Assembly: GCA_963721445.1 (NCBI GenBank)
Contig: CAVRIZ010000005.1
Location: 1,116,001-1,180,000 of the forward strand
Direction: 5' to 3'
Source of the DNA: DAIOEK01 sp963721445
Lineage (GTDB): Bacteria; Chloroflexota; Anaerolineae; Anaerolineales; Anaerolineaceae
Length of the DNA: 64,000 bases
Shown here: positions 7,739-15,038 of the stretch, in pieces
How positions within the stretch are numbered: position 1 is the stretch's first letter
How the letters are laid out: the number at the start of each line of letters is the position of its first letter
Program-made: the position numbers and the translations under genes
The notes under the pieces: model-generated
What the model was told of the DNA's origin: nothing
The model's database searches: none
The model's input: only the letters and a program-made list of their open reading frames with translations

Positions 7739-9190
7739 TTAAGATATACATAGAAGTAGAAACAGGGGGAGAAGCCCCCAGATCAGAATTAGAAGACTGA
7801 TTCCTGTCGAAACCAGTTTACCGGATAATTTGGGAAATGCATTCCAAATCCAACCAGTCATAAAACTGATGGCTAAGAAGTTTATTGGTAACTTAATATA
7901 GGTATATCTGGGATCCTGGTAAACCAGGGAATAGGCGACCAGTAAGAATAGAGCCATAAATAATATGGGCTGCCTATATTGCCTTAATGGTTTAACAAAG
8001 CTCATACCCATTATCGATAGCAACCCCAGCCATTGAGTCATAAAAAGATAAGAATAAAAGGCATTTCTTCCCAATTTATGACTCTCGTTTAATTTGAATA
8101 ATTTCATTCCCCATATTTCCAGGTTGCGGAGAAGGAGGGTTTTCATGTTAAATGCAACATTTGAGAGATATACATTCGGGTGGGTGGTAATATTCCGGAT
8201 GGCTTCTTTGAAATAGGCAGGTCGGGTGAGATCTCCATACTGGTACCATTTTGCACCAAGGTACTCGTGATCTCCGGTCGCTTTTTCAAAAAGCGGTAAC
8301 CCATAATCTCTCCAAACGTAACCGTAATCAGCGTATTCCGGATGCTGAAAGAAATTAACAACTGAAATATGATAAAGCTCAACGTAGCCTTGTGTCCCCG
8401 TTAAAATAAATTTCCCGGTGACCTTGTAGTTTCGATAGGTGTAAGGGGCAATGACAACCAGTGCGGCTACGACAAGTATCATTAATTGTTTGATCTGATC
8501 CACCCAACTAGGCCTATTCAAGATCAGTTTGATTCCAAAAATAAAAAATGGGAAGATGATGAATATCGCCCTGATCAAATTTGCGATCCCCAAAATCACA
8601 CCCAGTACGATTAGATCACGCAGAGATGTCTTGCTTTTTTCGAAATAGGGGATTGTGAATAGAACCAGTAGTAATATGCAAGTCAGATCAAGAAGAGAAT
8701 AATCGACGCGCATAACCAGGCTCAACGAATTTGGGTTTAGGAGAAAGGCAGCTACCAAAAGTAGCGTGATTGGTTGGGGGGTGAATTTGCGGATGATCAG
8801 GTAGAAGACCATCCCGGCCAGAGCGAGTACTAGGAGTTGGGAAAGAACAACCGCGTGTTGATTATCCTGCAGCATGTCAGCAATGACGGACCCATAAAAT
8901 GGTTTTACCCCCTCTCTGGTAAGCCCTTGCACAAAATCACGCGCGTGTAAAACACCTGAAACATAGATCGGGTATCCGGGTAATCTGAGGACATTGGGTT
9001 GACCCAGAACAGTCATCGAACCTGTATTGTATAGCGTGACCCCGATATTAAAATGTTCTTCTGAGTAATAGATCCACTTTACTTCTTCATCCGTTTCTTT
9101 TAAAAATGCCTGCCGGATAAGCAGGAAGTTGATCACCACCGCGAATAAGATAAGGATGGCTGCAATGAGCGATGTTTTTCGGTTGATCAT
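7739..9190 (-). CDS. Multipass GT-C / family 39-like glycosyltransferase
   Basis: This 483-residue integral membrane protein has about ten hydrophobic helices. The motif APYTYRNYKVTGKFI matches the PW-T-RN-x-x-x-x-G-x-F block that follows the N-terminal helices in family 39/83 membrane glycosyltransferases, which use polyprenyl-phosphate sugars. An acidic pair near the first loop (ETDEEVKW) could take part in catalysis. It is flanked by cell-wall proteins (LCP, VanW), so a role in glycosylating wall polymer, lipid or protein is likely. No acceptor can be named. GGGGA precedes the ATG at 9190. Confidence 0.7.
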   Translation of the reverse strand: MINRKTSLIAAILILFAVVINFLLIRQAFLKETDEEVKWIYYSEEHFNIGVTLYNTGSMTVLGQPNVLRLPGYPIYVSGVLHARDFVQGLTREGVKPFYGSVIADMLQDNQHAVVLSQLLVLALAGMVFYLIIRKFTPQPITLLLVAAFLLNPNSLSLVMRVDYSLLDLTCILLLVLFTIPYFEKSKTSLRDLIVLGVILGIANLIRAIFIIFPFFIFGIKLILNRPSWVDQIKQLMILVVAALVVIAPYTYRNYKVTGKFILTGTQGYVELYHISVVNFFQHPEYADYGYVWRDYGLPLFEKATGDHEYLGAKWYQYGDLTRPAYFKEAIRNITTHPNVYLSNVAFNMKTLLLRNLEIWGMKLFKLNESHKLGRNAFYSYLFMTQWLGLLSIMGMSFVKPLRQYRQPILFMALFLLVAYSLVYQDPRYTYIKLPINFLAISFMTGWIWNAFPKLSGKLVSTGISLLILIWGLLPLFLLLCIS

Positions 9191-9265
9191 GAAAATCCCC
9201 TACATTCAAAATGGAATTACATTATTGAAATTGGTTCAACTAGTATGCCATCTTAGACAAAATGC

Positions 9266-11134
9266 CTAATGCGAGAGGTCGGGTGGCGTTTTTGGTATCT
9301 TGGTTCCTGGTCCATATTCATACACCGCCTGCCAGGGGACATAATGGGTCTGATATGAATCTTGGAAGTAGACCTGTCCATCTTTGTAGACAGTGCGTGT
9401 CACATCTATATCTGCGCCATCTGCAGAATAATCGATTTGCTTAAATTTATTCTTTGCCAGTTTTTCATTTTCTACATACTTGACTTCGGGCGCCTTGACA
9501 ATGTTGACCGGACCTGTGGTTTCCCATTTTACATCCCGTCCATCCTTGGTGGAATAGAATTTCCAGGTGATCGATGTATCAGAAACATAGGTTTCCATCA
9601 ACAGCCAGTAAGGTGTGTCATTCTTAAATTTGAGATCCACGACGGGTACAAACACCGTCGCGTCCAATCCCGCCAGATTTGTATCGTGCGCACCAGACGC
9701 GGTTTGCTCATAATAACCCACCCGGTAGGCATGTGCGTAGCGTTCCAGGATCGGAAAACCGGCAAAGAATGCTGTGCGGAACAGGGTGGTGCTTACCTGG
9801 CATACGCCTCCGCCTACACCTTTGATGGTCTGATTGCCGAAAATGATCAGGGCTTCACTGTAGCCGTTATCGAGGCTGACATCACCCATGACATCGGCCA
9901 TCGATACGACATCCCCGGGGGCAACCAGCAATCCGTGAAATTTGCCTGCGGCCGTTCGGATATTATTCACCCGCGATCCGGTAGAGCCATAAAAATAAGA
10001 TGTCTCGGCAATGACCAATTCGGTAATTCCCAATTGCTCACCTGTGGACGAATCGGTTACAGCCGGTTCTTTCGTGTTGATAATCAGACCGACTTCATGT
10101 TCACCAGCCAGCAGCCTGGAAGTTATTTCCTGAAGTGTCTTCTCTATATCAAGTGTTTGACCAGTGACGGCATTCGATATCAAATCCAGTTTTCGGGTAT
10201 CGTCATTGAAAATAAATCTGGCATTCGAGGGCATCTGATCAATTACTGGAGATAATCCAGACAAATAGCTGCGAATTTTTTCCTTATCCAGACCTATCTG
10301 AATCCGATTTGTGGCCGTGGCATTATCCGGATTGAAAGTGATCAACCCACCCAGCGTACCAGGATCGATTGCCCATGGTCCCGGACCTGACCCTCCTGCC
10401 CCGGGCACAGAAATCACGAGAGGCGCAGAAAGGATCTTCCGGATGGTATCCGCTTCCGACGAGAGGTCAACGATCTTTGGCTGGGTTTCCCTGATCACCA
10501 ACGGAACCACACCATCTTGTTGTGTACCCAGTTGAACCTGAATAAGTTGCAGAGTACCTGGTATATCCAGTTCCCGTCCGGTTTGACCGGAAACGGTTTG
10601 GACGTCTGTTCCGTTAATTTGTAAACTGGCTTCAATCATCGGTTTATTGATGAGCTGTGCAAGTTGTTGCAGGTAGGTTTGAGCTGTTGCCTGATCAAAG
10701 ATCATCCGTGGAGCCAGATTGGTACCGGTAAACCGAGCCGAATATTGGGATAACGCGCGTGTCAACAGAAAGCCCGACCGTCCATACTGAATCGCTGCAG
10801 TTACGGACGATTGCATGTCAGGAAATAATCCTAACTGAACCGGAGTTGTGATCCAACTTTGTTGCCCGTCCATCAGCATGATCTTGCCGTTGGTGTTGTA
10901 CGACTTTTCAGACGACAATCTCGCCACGGCTTCTTCCGGCTTCATGTTCGACAAATCCACCCCGCCTACGGCGACACCGGGGAAGATTCTTCCGGGATAT
11001 AGGGCGGAATACCCAAAGCCGAGTAGTAAAAACCCAAATAATCCTGAAATCAGAATTCCAGTGAGTAAAAAGAGAATGGAGATGGGAGGCTGGTTTGTTC
11101 TTCGTCGATTAATTCTGGTATAAGTTTCTGTCAT
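9266..11134 (-). CDS. VanW family protein with PG_binding_4 repeats
   Basis: About 622 residues. A basic N-terminus and one transmembrane helix are followed by two PG_binding_4-like segments (FPGVAVGGVDLSNMKPEEA and a second copy near PGAGGSGPGPWAI). The VanW domain (VVSMADVMGDVSLDNGYSEA, GVGGGVCQVSTTLFRTAFFAG) and a C-terminal G5-like beta region follow. VanW/YoaR-like proteins are cell-surface proteins thought to act on or bind peptidoglycan. The frame opens with a TTG at 11143, but the ATG at 11134 is more likely: a TATAAT box ends only nine bases before it, so the mRNA would have almost no leader. Confidence 0.9.
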   Translation of the reverse strand: MTETYTRINRRRTNQPPISILFLLTGILISGLFGFLLLGFGYSALYPGRIFPGVAVGGVDLSNMKPEEAVARLSSEKSYNTNGKIMLMDGQQSWITTPVQLGLFPDMQSSVTAAIQYGRSGFLLTRALSQYSARFTGTNLAPRMIFDQATAQTYLQQLAQLINKPMIEASLQINGTDVQTVSGQTGRELDIPGTLQLIQVQLGTQQDGVVPLVIRETQPKIVDLSSEADTIRKILSAPLVISVPGAGGSGPGPWAIDPGTLGGLITFNPDNATATNRIQIGLDKEKIRSYLSGLSPVIDQMPSNARFIFNDDTRKLDLISNAVTGQTLDIEKTLQEITSRLLAGEHEVGLIINTKEPAVTDSSTGEQLGITELVIAETSYFYGSTGSRVNNIRTAAGKFHGLLVAPGDVVSMADVMGDVSLDNGYSEALIIFGNQTIKGVGGGVCQVSTTLFRTAFFAGFPILERYAHAYRVGYYEQTASGAHDTNLAGLDATVFVPVVDLKFKNDTPYWLLMETYVSDTSITWKFYSTKDGRDVKWETTGPVNIVKAPEVKYVENEKLAKNKFKQIDYSADGADIDVTRTVYKDGQVYFQDSYQTHYVPWQAVYEYGPGTKIPKTPPDLSH

Positions 11135-11143
11135 GTTTGGCAA

Positions 11144-11152
11144 ATTATAACA
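11144..11152 (-). promoter_or_regulatory. Extended -10 promoter of the VanW gene
   Basis: TGTTATAAT on the minus strand is an extended -10 element. It ends nine bases before the preferred ATG at 11134, leaving room for only a few bases of 5' leader. No good -35 box was seen. Confidence 0.5.
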
Positions 11153-11310
11153 TTGAACTGGAGAGATTTAGTCCACATTGCAGGAGCCGTGCCATTCGTC
11201 CGATCGGTTGGCAGGAAGATTTCCTTTATAATGTGAGGTATTAATACCAAGACGATCATAGAAACAATTAGTTCCCGTTCTCGAAGCTACTAACATTATT
11301 CGGAGGATTT

Positions 11311-12693
11311 GTGGGTTATATACAGCGAAATAAAATCTGGCTTATCGGAATTATCGCAGCGATCGGGATTCTGGCAAATACCTGGATGGTCGGAACTGTC
11401 CAGGCGCAAGCGCTGGATCAATCAACATCTGATCAAGTGGATATCTACATGTTTTGGGGGGATGGCTGCCCGCATTGCGCGAAGGCAAAACCATATTTTG
11501 AAGGACTGGCAAAGGACAACCCTCAAATCGTCCTGCATTTTTTTGAAGTTTGGAACGATAAATCAAACCGGGATTATTTCATCACATTCTCCCAGTCCCA
11601 TGGATTTGAACCCACTGGTGTTCCCACGATATTTATCGGTGATCAATACTGGGTGGGGTTTAATGACCAGATCCAAACGGAGATCGGGGAAGCTGTCAAA
11701 AAATGTTTTATTGATACATGCCAGGATCCAGCCTTAATAGTTGGAGCGCGGCAAGATCAGGTTCAACCGGAACCCGTTCCCACACCAAACCCGGTCTTAC
11801 CCGGTAATTCGGCGATAACCGTTCCTCTACTCGGATCCATCAACCTTGAACATCAATCCTTGTTTGTCAGCACCCTCCTGATTGCACTGGTCGATGGGGT
11901 TAATCCATGCTCCATCTGGGTTCTGACCATGTTACTCGCCCTGACATTACACACCGGCTCCCGGAAAAAGATTGTGATAATCGGGTTGATCTTCATTACC
12001 GTCACCGCGCTCATTTATGCTCTCTTTATACTGGGACTCTTCAGCATTATGAGCGTCCTCCCCTTTAGAGGGATCATTCAGGTGATCGTGGCGATCATCG
12101 CGGTCATATTTGGGATTATCAATATCAAGGATTATTTTTGGTACAAAGAAGGAATATCTCTTACCATTGCTGACGAAAATAAACCGGGACTTTATCGCAA
12201 GATGAGAAAAGCAGTGGATGCAAAGGATTCATTCTGGGGATTGGCTGGAGCGACGGTAGTCCTCGCCGCCGGAGTCTCCCTGGTGGAATTTTCATGTACC
12301 GCTGGTTTTCCGGTTTTATGGACAAACCTGATCCATTCGCAACAAGTACCATGGATCACCTTTGCCATACTGCTCTTGCTTTATATGGTCATCTACCAAT
12401 TGGATGAGCTCATCATTTTTTTCACCGCAGTATTCACCTTGAAGGCGACGAAATTGGAGGAAAAGGAAGGACGCATCCTCAAATTAATCGGTGGTGTATT
12501 AATGTTCACCCTGGCAAGCGTGATGCTGATCAAACCGGAATGGATGTCGAACTTGACCGGTTCCCTGTATGTATTCGGTATTGCCTTTGGAGCCATAATA
12601 CTGATCCTGGTGTTACATCGGATCCTCCTTCCTAGAATGGGAATTCGGATCGGGAGCGAAAAACAAAAACCCATGTCTAAACGACCGAAATAA
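11311..12693 (+). CDS. Thioredoxin domain fused to a CcdA/DsbD-type membrane domain
   Basis: 460 residues. A signal/anchor helix (about 9-30) leads to an extracytoplasmic thioredoxin-fold domain with the redox motif C53-P-H-C56 and the cis-Pro loop TGVPTIFIG. A Pro-rich linker (about 150-170) precedes a multi-helix CcdA/DsbD-like domain. That domain has one conserved Cys in each half, Cys200 (VDGVNPCSIW) and Cys329 (LVEFSCTAGFPV). CcdA/DsbD domains carry electrons from cytoplasmic thioredoxin to the outside; here donor and acceptor are in one chain, suggesting reduction of extracytoplasmic disulfides. The start is GTG at 11311 with GGAGG five bases upstream. A strong terminator follows. The order of domains is the reverse of E. 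coli DsbD gamma. Confidence 0.87.
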   Translation: MGYIQRNKIWLIGIIAAIGILANTWMVGTVQAQALDQSTSDQVDIYMFWGDGCPHCAKAKPYFEGLAKDNPQIVLHFFEVWNDKSNRDYFITFSQSHGFEPTGVPTIFIGDQYWVGFNDQIQTEIGEAVKKCFIDTCQDPALIVGARQDQVQPEPVPTPNPVLPGNSAITVPLLGSINLEHQSLFVSTLLIALVDGVNPCSIWVLTMLLALTLHTGSRKKIVIIGLIFITVTALIYALFILGLFSIMSVLPFRGIIQVIVAIIAVIFGIINIKDYFWYKEGISLTIADENKPGLYRKMRKAVDAKDSFWGLAGATVVLAAGVSLVEFSCTAGFPVLWTNLIHSQQVPWITFAILLLLYMVIYQLDELIIFFTAVFTLKATKLEEKEGRILKLIGGVLMFTLASVMLIKPEWMSNLTGSLYVFGIAFGAIILILVLHRILLPRMGIRIGSEKQKPMSKRPK

Positions 12694-12711
12694 GACCCAA
12701 TAAACGCAATA

Positions 12712-12747
12712 CACCGGCAGAAGAAGTTCTTCTGCCGGTGATTTTTT
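12712..12747 (+). terminator. Rho-independent terminator after the Trx-CcdA gene
   Basis: CACCGGCAGAAG and CTTCTGCCGGTG form a perfect 12-bp stem with a five-base loop, followed by ATTTTTT. It lies between convergent genes and serves the plus-strand one. Confidence 0.92.
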
Positions 12748-12760
12748 CAACATGGATCGA

Positions 12761-13750
12761 TCATTTTTTAAAGAACTGGTAGATCTTACGCAACGTATCC
12801 AGGAACAGAATTGCCGCGACCAACCCTAGAACAACTCTGAAACCGGTGGCAAATTGGGTCTGGACGAGTAGTGCGGTCTCGGCGCTCATGTTGGCAACAT
12901 TTTGCATCCAATCTACTGGAAGCTGCACAATCGATGGCCCAGCAGCCATCGCCACTAACAGCACGATATTAATAATTTTTATGCCTATCTCGAACACTCT
13001 GGTCTTCTTCGTCCAAACATTATCCCGCAAAACCAAACCGTACAGGATGATTTCCAATATCCAGACAATGTTCAACCAGAGAAGGAATTTGTAAAACACA
13101 TCCGACAGAATGGGGTAACTTACCCAACTGCCATTCAGGTTCTGATAAAAACTGATGAGTTCAGGGTAAAGGTTAAAGACCACGATGGCAATCGTTGCAA
13201 ATATGATGGAAAGGATCACATCTGTCATACTGACCCGGTCGGGTTCTTTTATCTTTAATAGATCCTCAGGTTTCCATTCGCTGCTAATTTGTTTGTTGGC
13301 AGGGGTAAAACGCTCCAATACAACGAAAACGACGACGAGTGTTCCAAACGCCTGGATAGCTGATTGGATCAAGTTTATAAAGGTTTGCCCGACGAGAATA
13401 GCACTTTCCGGAGCAGCCATTCCAATCTGTCCCAACCTGATTCCAAGCCCGACCACACTGGCAATCCCCACGACCGCCACAACGATCTTCAGAATCGTCA
13501 TAAAGGTGGGATATATCCGTGGTCCGACCAGATATTTGGCAGGTTGATAGGTTGCAGCAACTAATTCCGGAGAACCATATTCCTTCAACAGGTTTCTGGC
13601 CATCTCTTCATCAGGCTCCCGATTCGCTTTCTCAGCACGATCCTCCAGCATATCCATCAAAGTGGATTTCAATTCAGCCTCAATATCAGCCCGAGTTTTG
13701 GCCGGAAGTCTTCTGCCCACTTCACTGACATACAAATCGATAATTCTCAT
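12761..13750 (-). CDS. HAAS-domain multipass membrane protein
   Basis: 329 residues. The N-terminal 90 or so form a helical HAAS/DUF1700-type domain (LYVSEVGRRLPAKTRADIEAEL, LLKEYGSPELVAATY), followed by about six transmembrane helices. Such proteins are typically encoded next to a PadR regulator, as here: the start overlaps the PadR stop by four bases (ATGA). They are thought to link a membrane signal or output to PadR. The exact function is unknown. Confidence 0.82.
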   Translation of the reverse strand: MRIIDLYVSEVGRRLPAKTRADIEAELKSTLMDMLEDRAEKANREPDEEMARNLLKEYGSPELVAATYQPAKYLVGPRIYPTFMTILKIVVAVVGIASVVGLGIRLGQIGMAAPESAILVGQTFINLIQSAIQAFGTLVVVFVVLERFTPANKQISSEWKPEDLLKIKEPDRVSMTDVILSIIFATIAIVVFNLYPELISFYQNLNGSWVSYPILSDVFYKFLLWLNIVWILEIILYGLVLRDNVWTKKTRVFEIGIKIINIVLLVAMAAGPSIVQLPVDWMQNVANMSAETALLVQTQFATGFRVVLGLVAAILFLDTLRKIYQFFKK

Positions 13751-14097
13751 TTCTCCTCACTTTCAATCTTTTCTTTCAAATGGATGATCATTTCATGTAA
13801 CTGGTTCCATTCAGTCTCCATAGCATTGACCAGGTCTTTGCCATCCGGATTGATGACATAATATCGACGTGGTCGGCCATCTTCAACGCGCCAGACGGAA
13901 TTTAATAACCCCTGGGATTCCATTCTGCGAAGTAACGGGTACAGTGTTCCCTGCTCTATCGTCAACCCAATTTCAGCCAGGTTGGTTTGCAAAGAGTATC
14001 CGTATTGTTCTTTTTGCAGGAGAAGTAATACTGCCAGGCTGGAAACTCCACGCCGCAATTCGAGTAATAAATTTTCAATCACTTCATTCTTGTCCAT
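13747..14097 (-). CDS. PadR-family transcriptional regulator
   Basis: About 116 residues with the PadR winged helix: LAVLLLLQKEQYGYSLQTNL, then TIEQGTLYPLLRRMESQGLL and the wing ending in RPRRYYVIN. A short helical tail (EWNQLHEMIIHLKEKIE) serves dimerisation. The frame opens at a GTG at 14103, but the ATG at 14097 with AGAGG upstream fits better. It is co-transcribed with the HAAS membrane protein. A dyad over its promoter suggests autoregulation. Confidence 0.93.
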   Translation of the reverse strand: MDKNEVIENLLLELRRGVSSLAVLLLLQKEQYGYSLQTNLAEIGLTIEQGTLYPLLRRMESQGLLNSVWRVEDGRPRRYYVINPDGKDLVNAMETEWNQLHEMIIHLKEKIESEEK

Positions 14098-14113
14098 ATA
14101 CACCTCTTATCGT

Positions 14114-14142
14114 ATTATACTGTATATGTTACAGTATTGCAA
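14114..14142 (-). promoter_or_regulatory. padR-HAAS promoter with dyad operator
   Basis: On the minus strand TTGCAA (14137-14142) and TATAAT (14114-14119) are spaced by 17 bases. A perfect dyad, ATACTGTA (14117-14124) and TACAGTAT (14130-14137), fills the spacer. A dimeric PadR bound there would block polymerase. Confidence 0.7.
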
Positions 14143-14177
14143 TACCTATATTATTATACGGGGATATATTTTGAAAG

Positions 14178-14207
14178 TTGCATGATTCTCCCCTGATTCG
14201 CTACAAT
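14178..14207 (+). promoter_or_regulatory. Promoter of the M48 peptidase gene
   Basis: TTGCAT (14178-14183) and TACAAT (14202-14207) are separated by 18 bases. The -10 box ends six bases before the ATG at 14214, so transcription should begin at or next to the start codon. Confidence 0.5.
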
Positions 14208-14213
14208 AGAACC

Positions 14214-15038
14214 ATGATCTCTTATCGCTATCCGAGTGAAACCATCATATTCTGGTTTACCCTGCTTCTAGTTCTTGGGGTAATCGTTTTCACTTCGGCA
14301 GCTACCTTTTGTCTAAGCGGGGTTTTCATCCTGGCGCTTTTTTTCATGGCTTACTGGATGAATCGATCCCATCACCAGCAATTGCTCGAATCGGCGATCC
14401 GGGTTAATCCTCAGACATCCACAGCAATGGATCGGATCGTTACCTACTGCCAGGATCGTCTCCAGCCGGGAGCTGTTGAAGTTTATATTTCACCCGGACG
14501 ACAATTAAACGCGTACACATTTGGAATGAGCACTCCAAAGATGATCGTACTTTATGCACCGCTAATTCAAATAATGGATCAGGATGAATTGGCCTTTGTG
14601 ATTGGTCATGAAATGGGGCATGTCCAATTAGGGCACACCTGGTTAAATACAATTTTGGGCGGAATCGCAGGTATTCCAACATCATTCGGGGCGGCAATTA
14701 TCCTAACCTTTGTATTTAGATCGTGGAATCGCGCCTGCGAGTTTTCTGCAGACCGAGCGGGTGTATTAACCTGTGGAAATCCGGAGAAGGGTGTTTCTGC
14801 ATTATTAAAACTGGTCAGTGGAGATCGTCATCTTGATCCGGGTGAAGCGAATCAACTAATTCATATCCTTGATCAAGAGGATGATAGCCTGGATGGACAA
14901 TTGGCTGAACTGCTATCCGGCCACCCTATGGTCATCAAGAGGATCAATCAAATCCGTGAGTATTCCAAAAGCAGGGAATATGAAACGGCCATGGCGAATC
15001 TGAACCGAAGATCGCCAAATCCCTCGCCTATGGGATAG
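14214..15038 (+). CDS. M48 family zinc metallopeptidase (HtpX/Ste24-like)
   Basis: 274 residues from the ATG at 14214. Two transmembrane helices (about 10-50) precede a zinc protease domain with H132-E-M-G-H136 (VIGHEMGHVQLGH) and the third ligand Glu176 in ACEFSADRAG, both diagnostic of M48. A hydrophobic stretch lies between them. Related proteases remove damaged membrane proteins or process lipoproteins. An upstream TTG would add 12 residues but lies in the promoter. The last 11 bases overlap the convergent diguanylate cyclase gene. Confidence 0.92.
   Translation: MISYRYPSETIIFWFTLLLVLGVIVFTSAATFCLSGVFILALFFMAYWMNRSHHQQLLESAIRVNPQTSTAMDRIVTYCQDRLQPGAVEVYISPGRQLNAYTFGMSTPKMIVLYAPLIQIMDQDELAFVIGHEMGHVQLGHTWLNTILGGIAGIPTSFGAAIILTFVFRSWNRACEFSADRAGVLTCGNPEKGVSALLKLVSGDRHLDPGEANQLIHILDQEDDSLDGQLAELLSGHPMVIKRINQIREYSKSREYETAMANLNRRSPNPSPMG

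Noticed and set aside
9362..10255. Plus-strand open frame of 297 codons
   Set aside because: Antisense shadow of the VanW gene; Cys- and Ile-rich with no recognisable domain.
11309..11737. Plus-strand frame of 142 codons overlapping the Trx-CcdA gene
   Set aside because: Out of frame with a clear Trx domain that has its own Shine-Dalgarno sequence.
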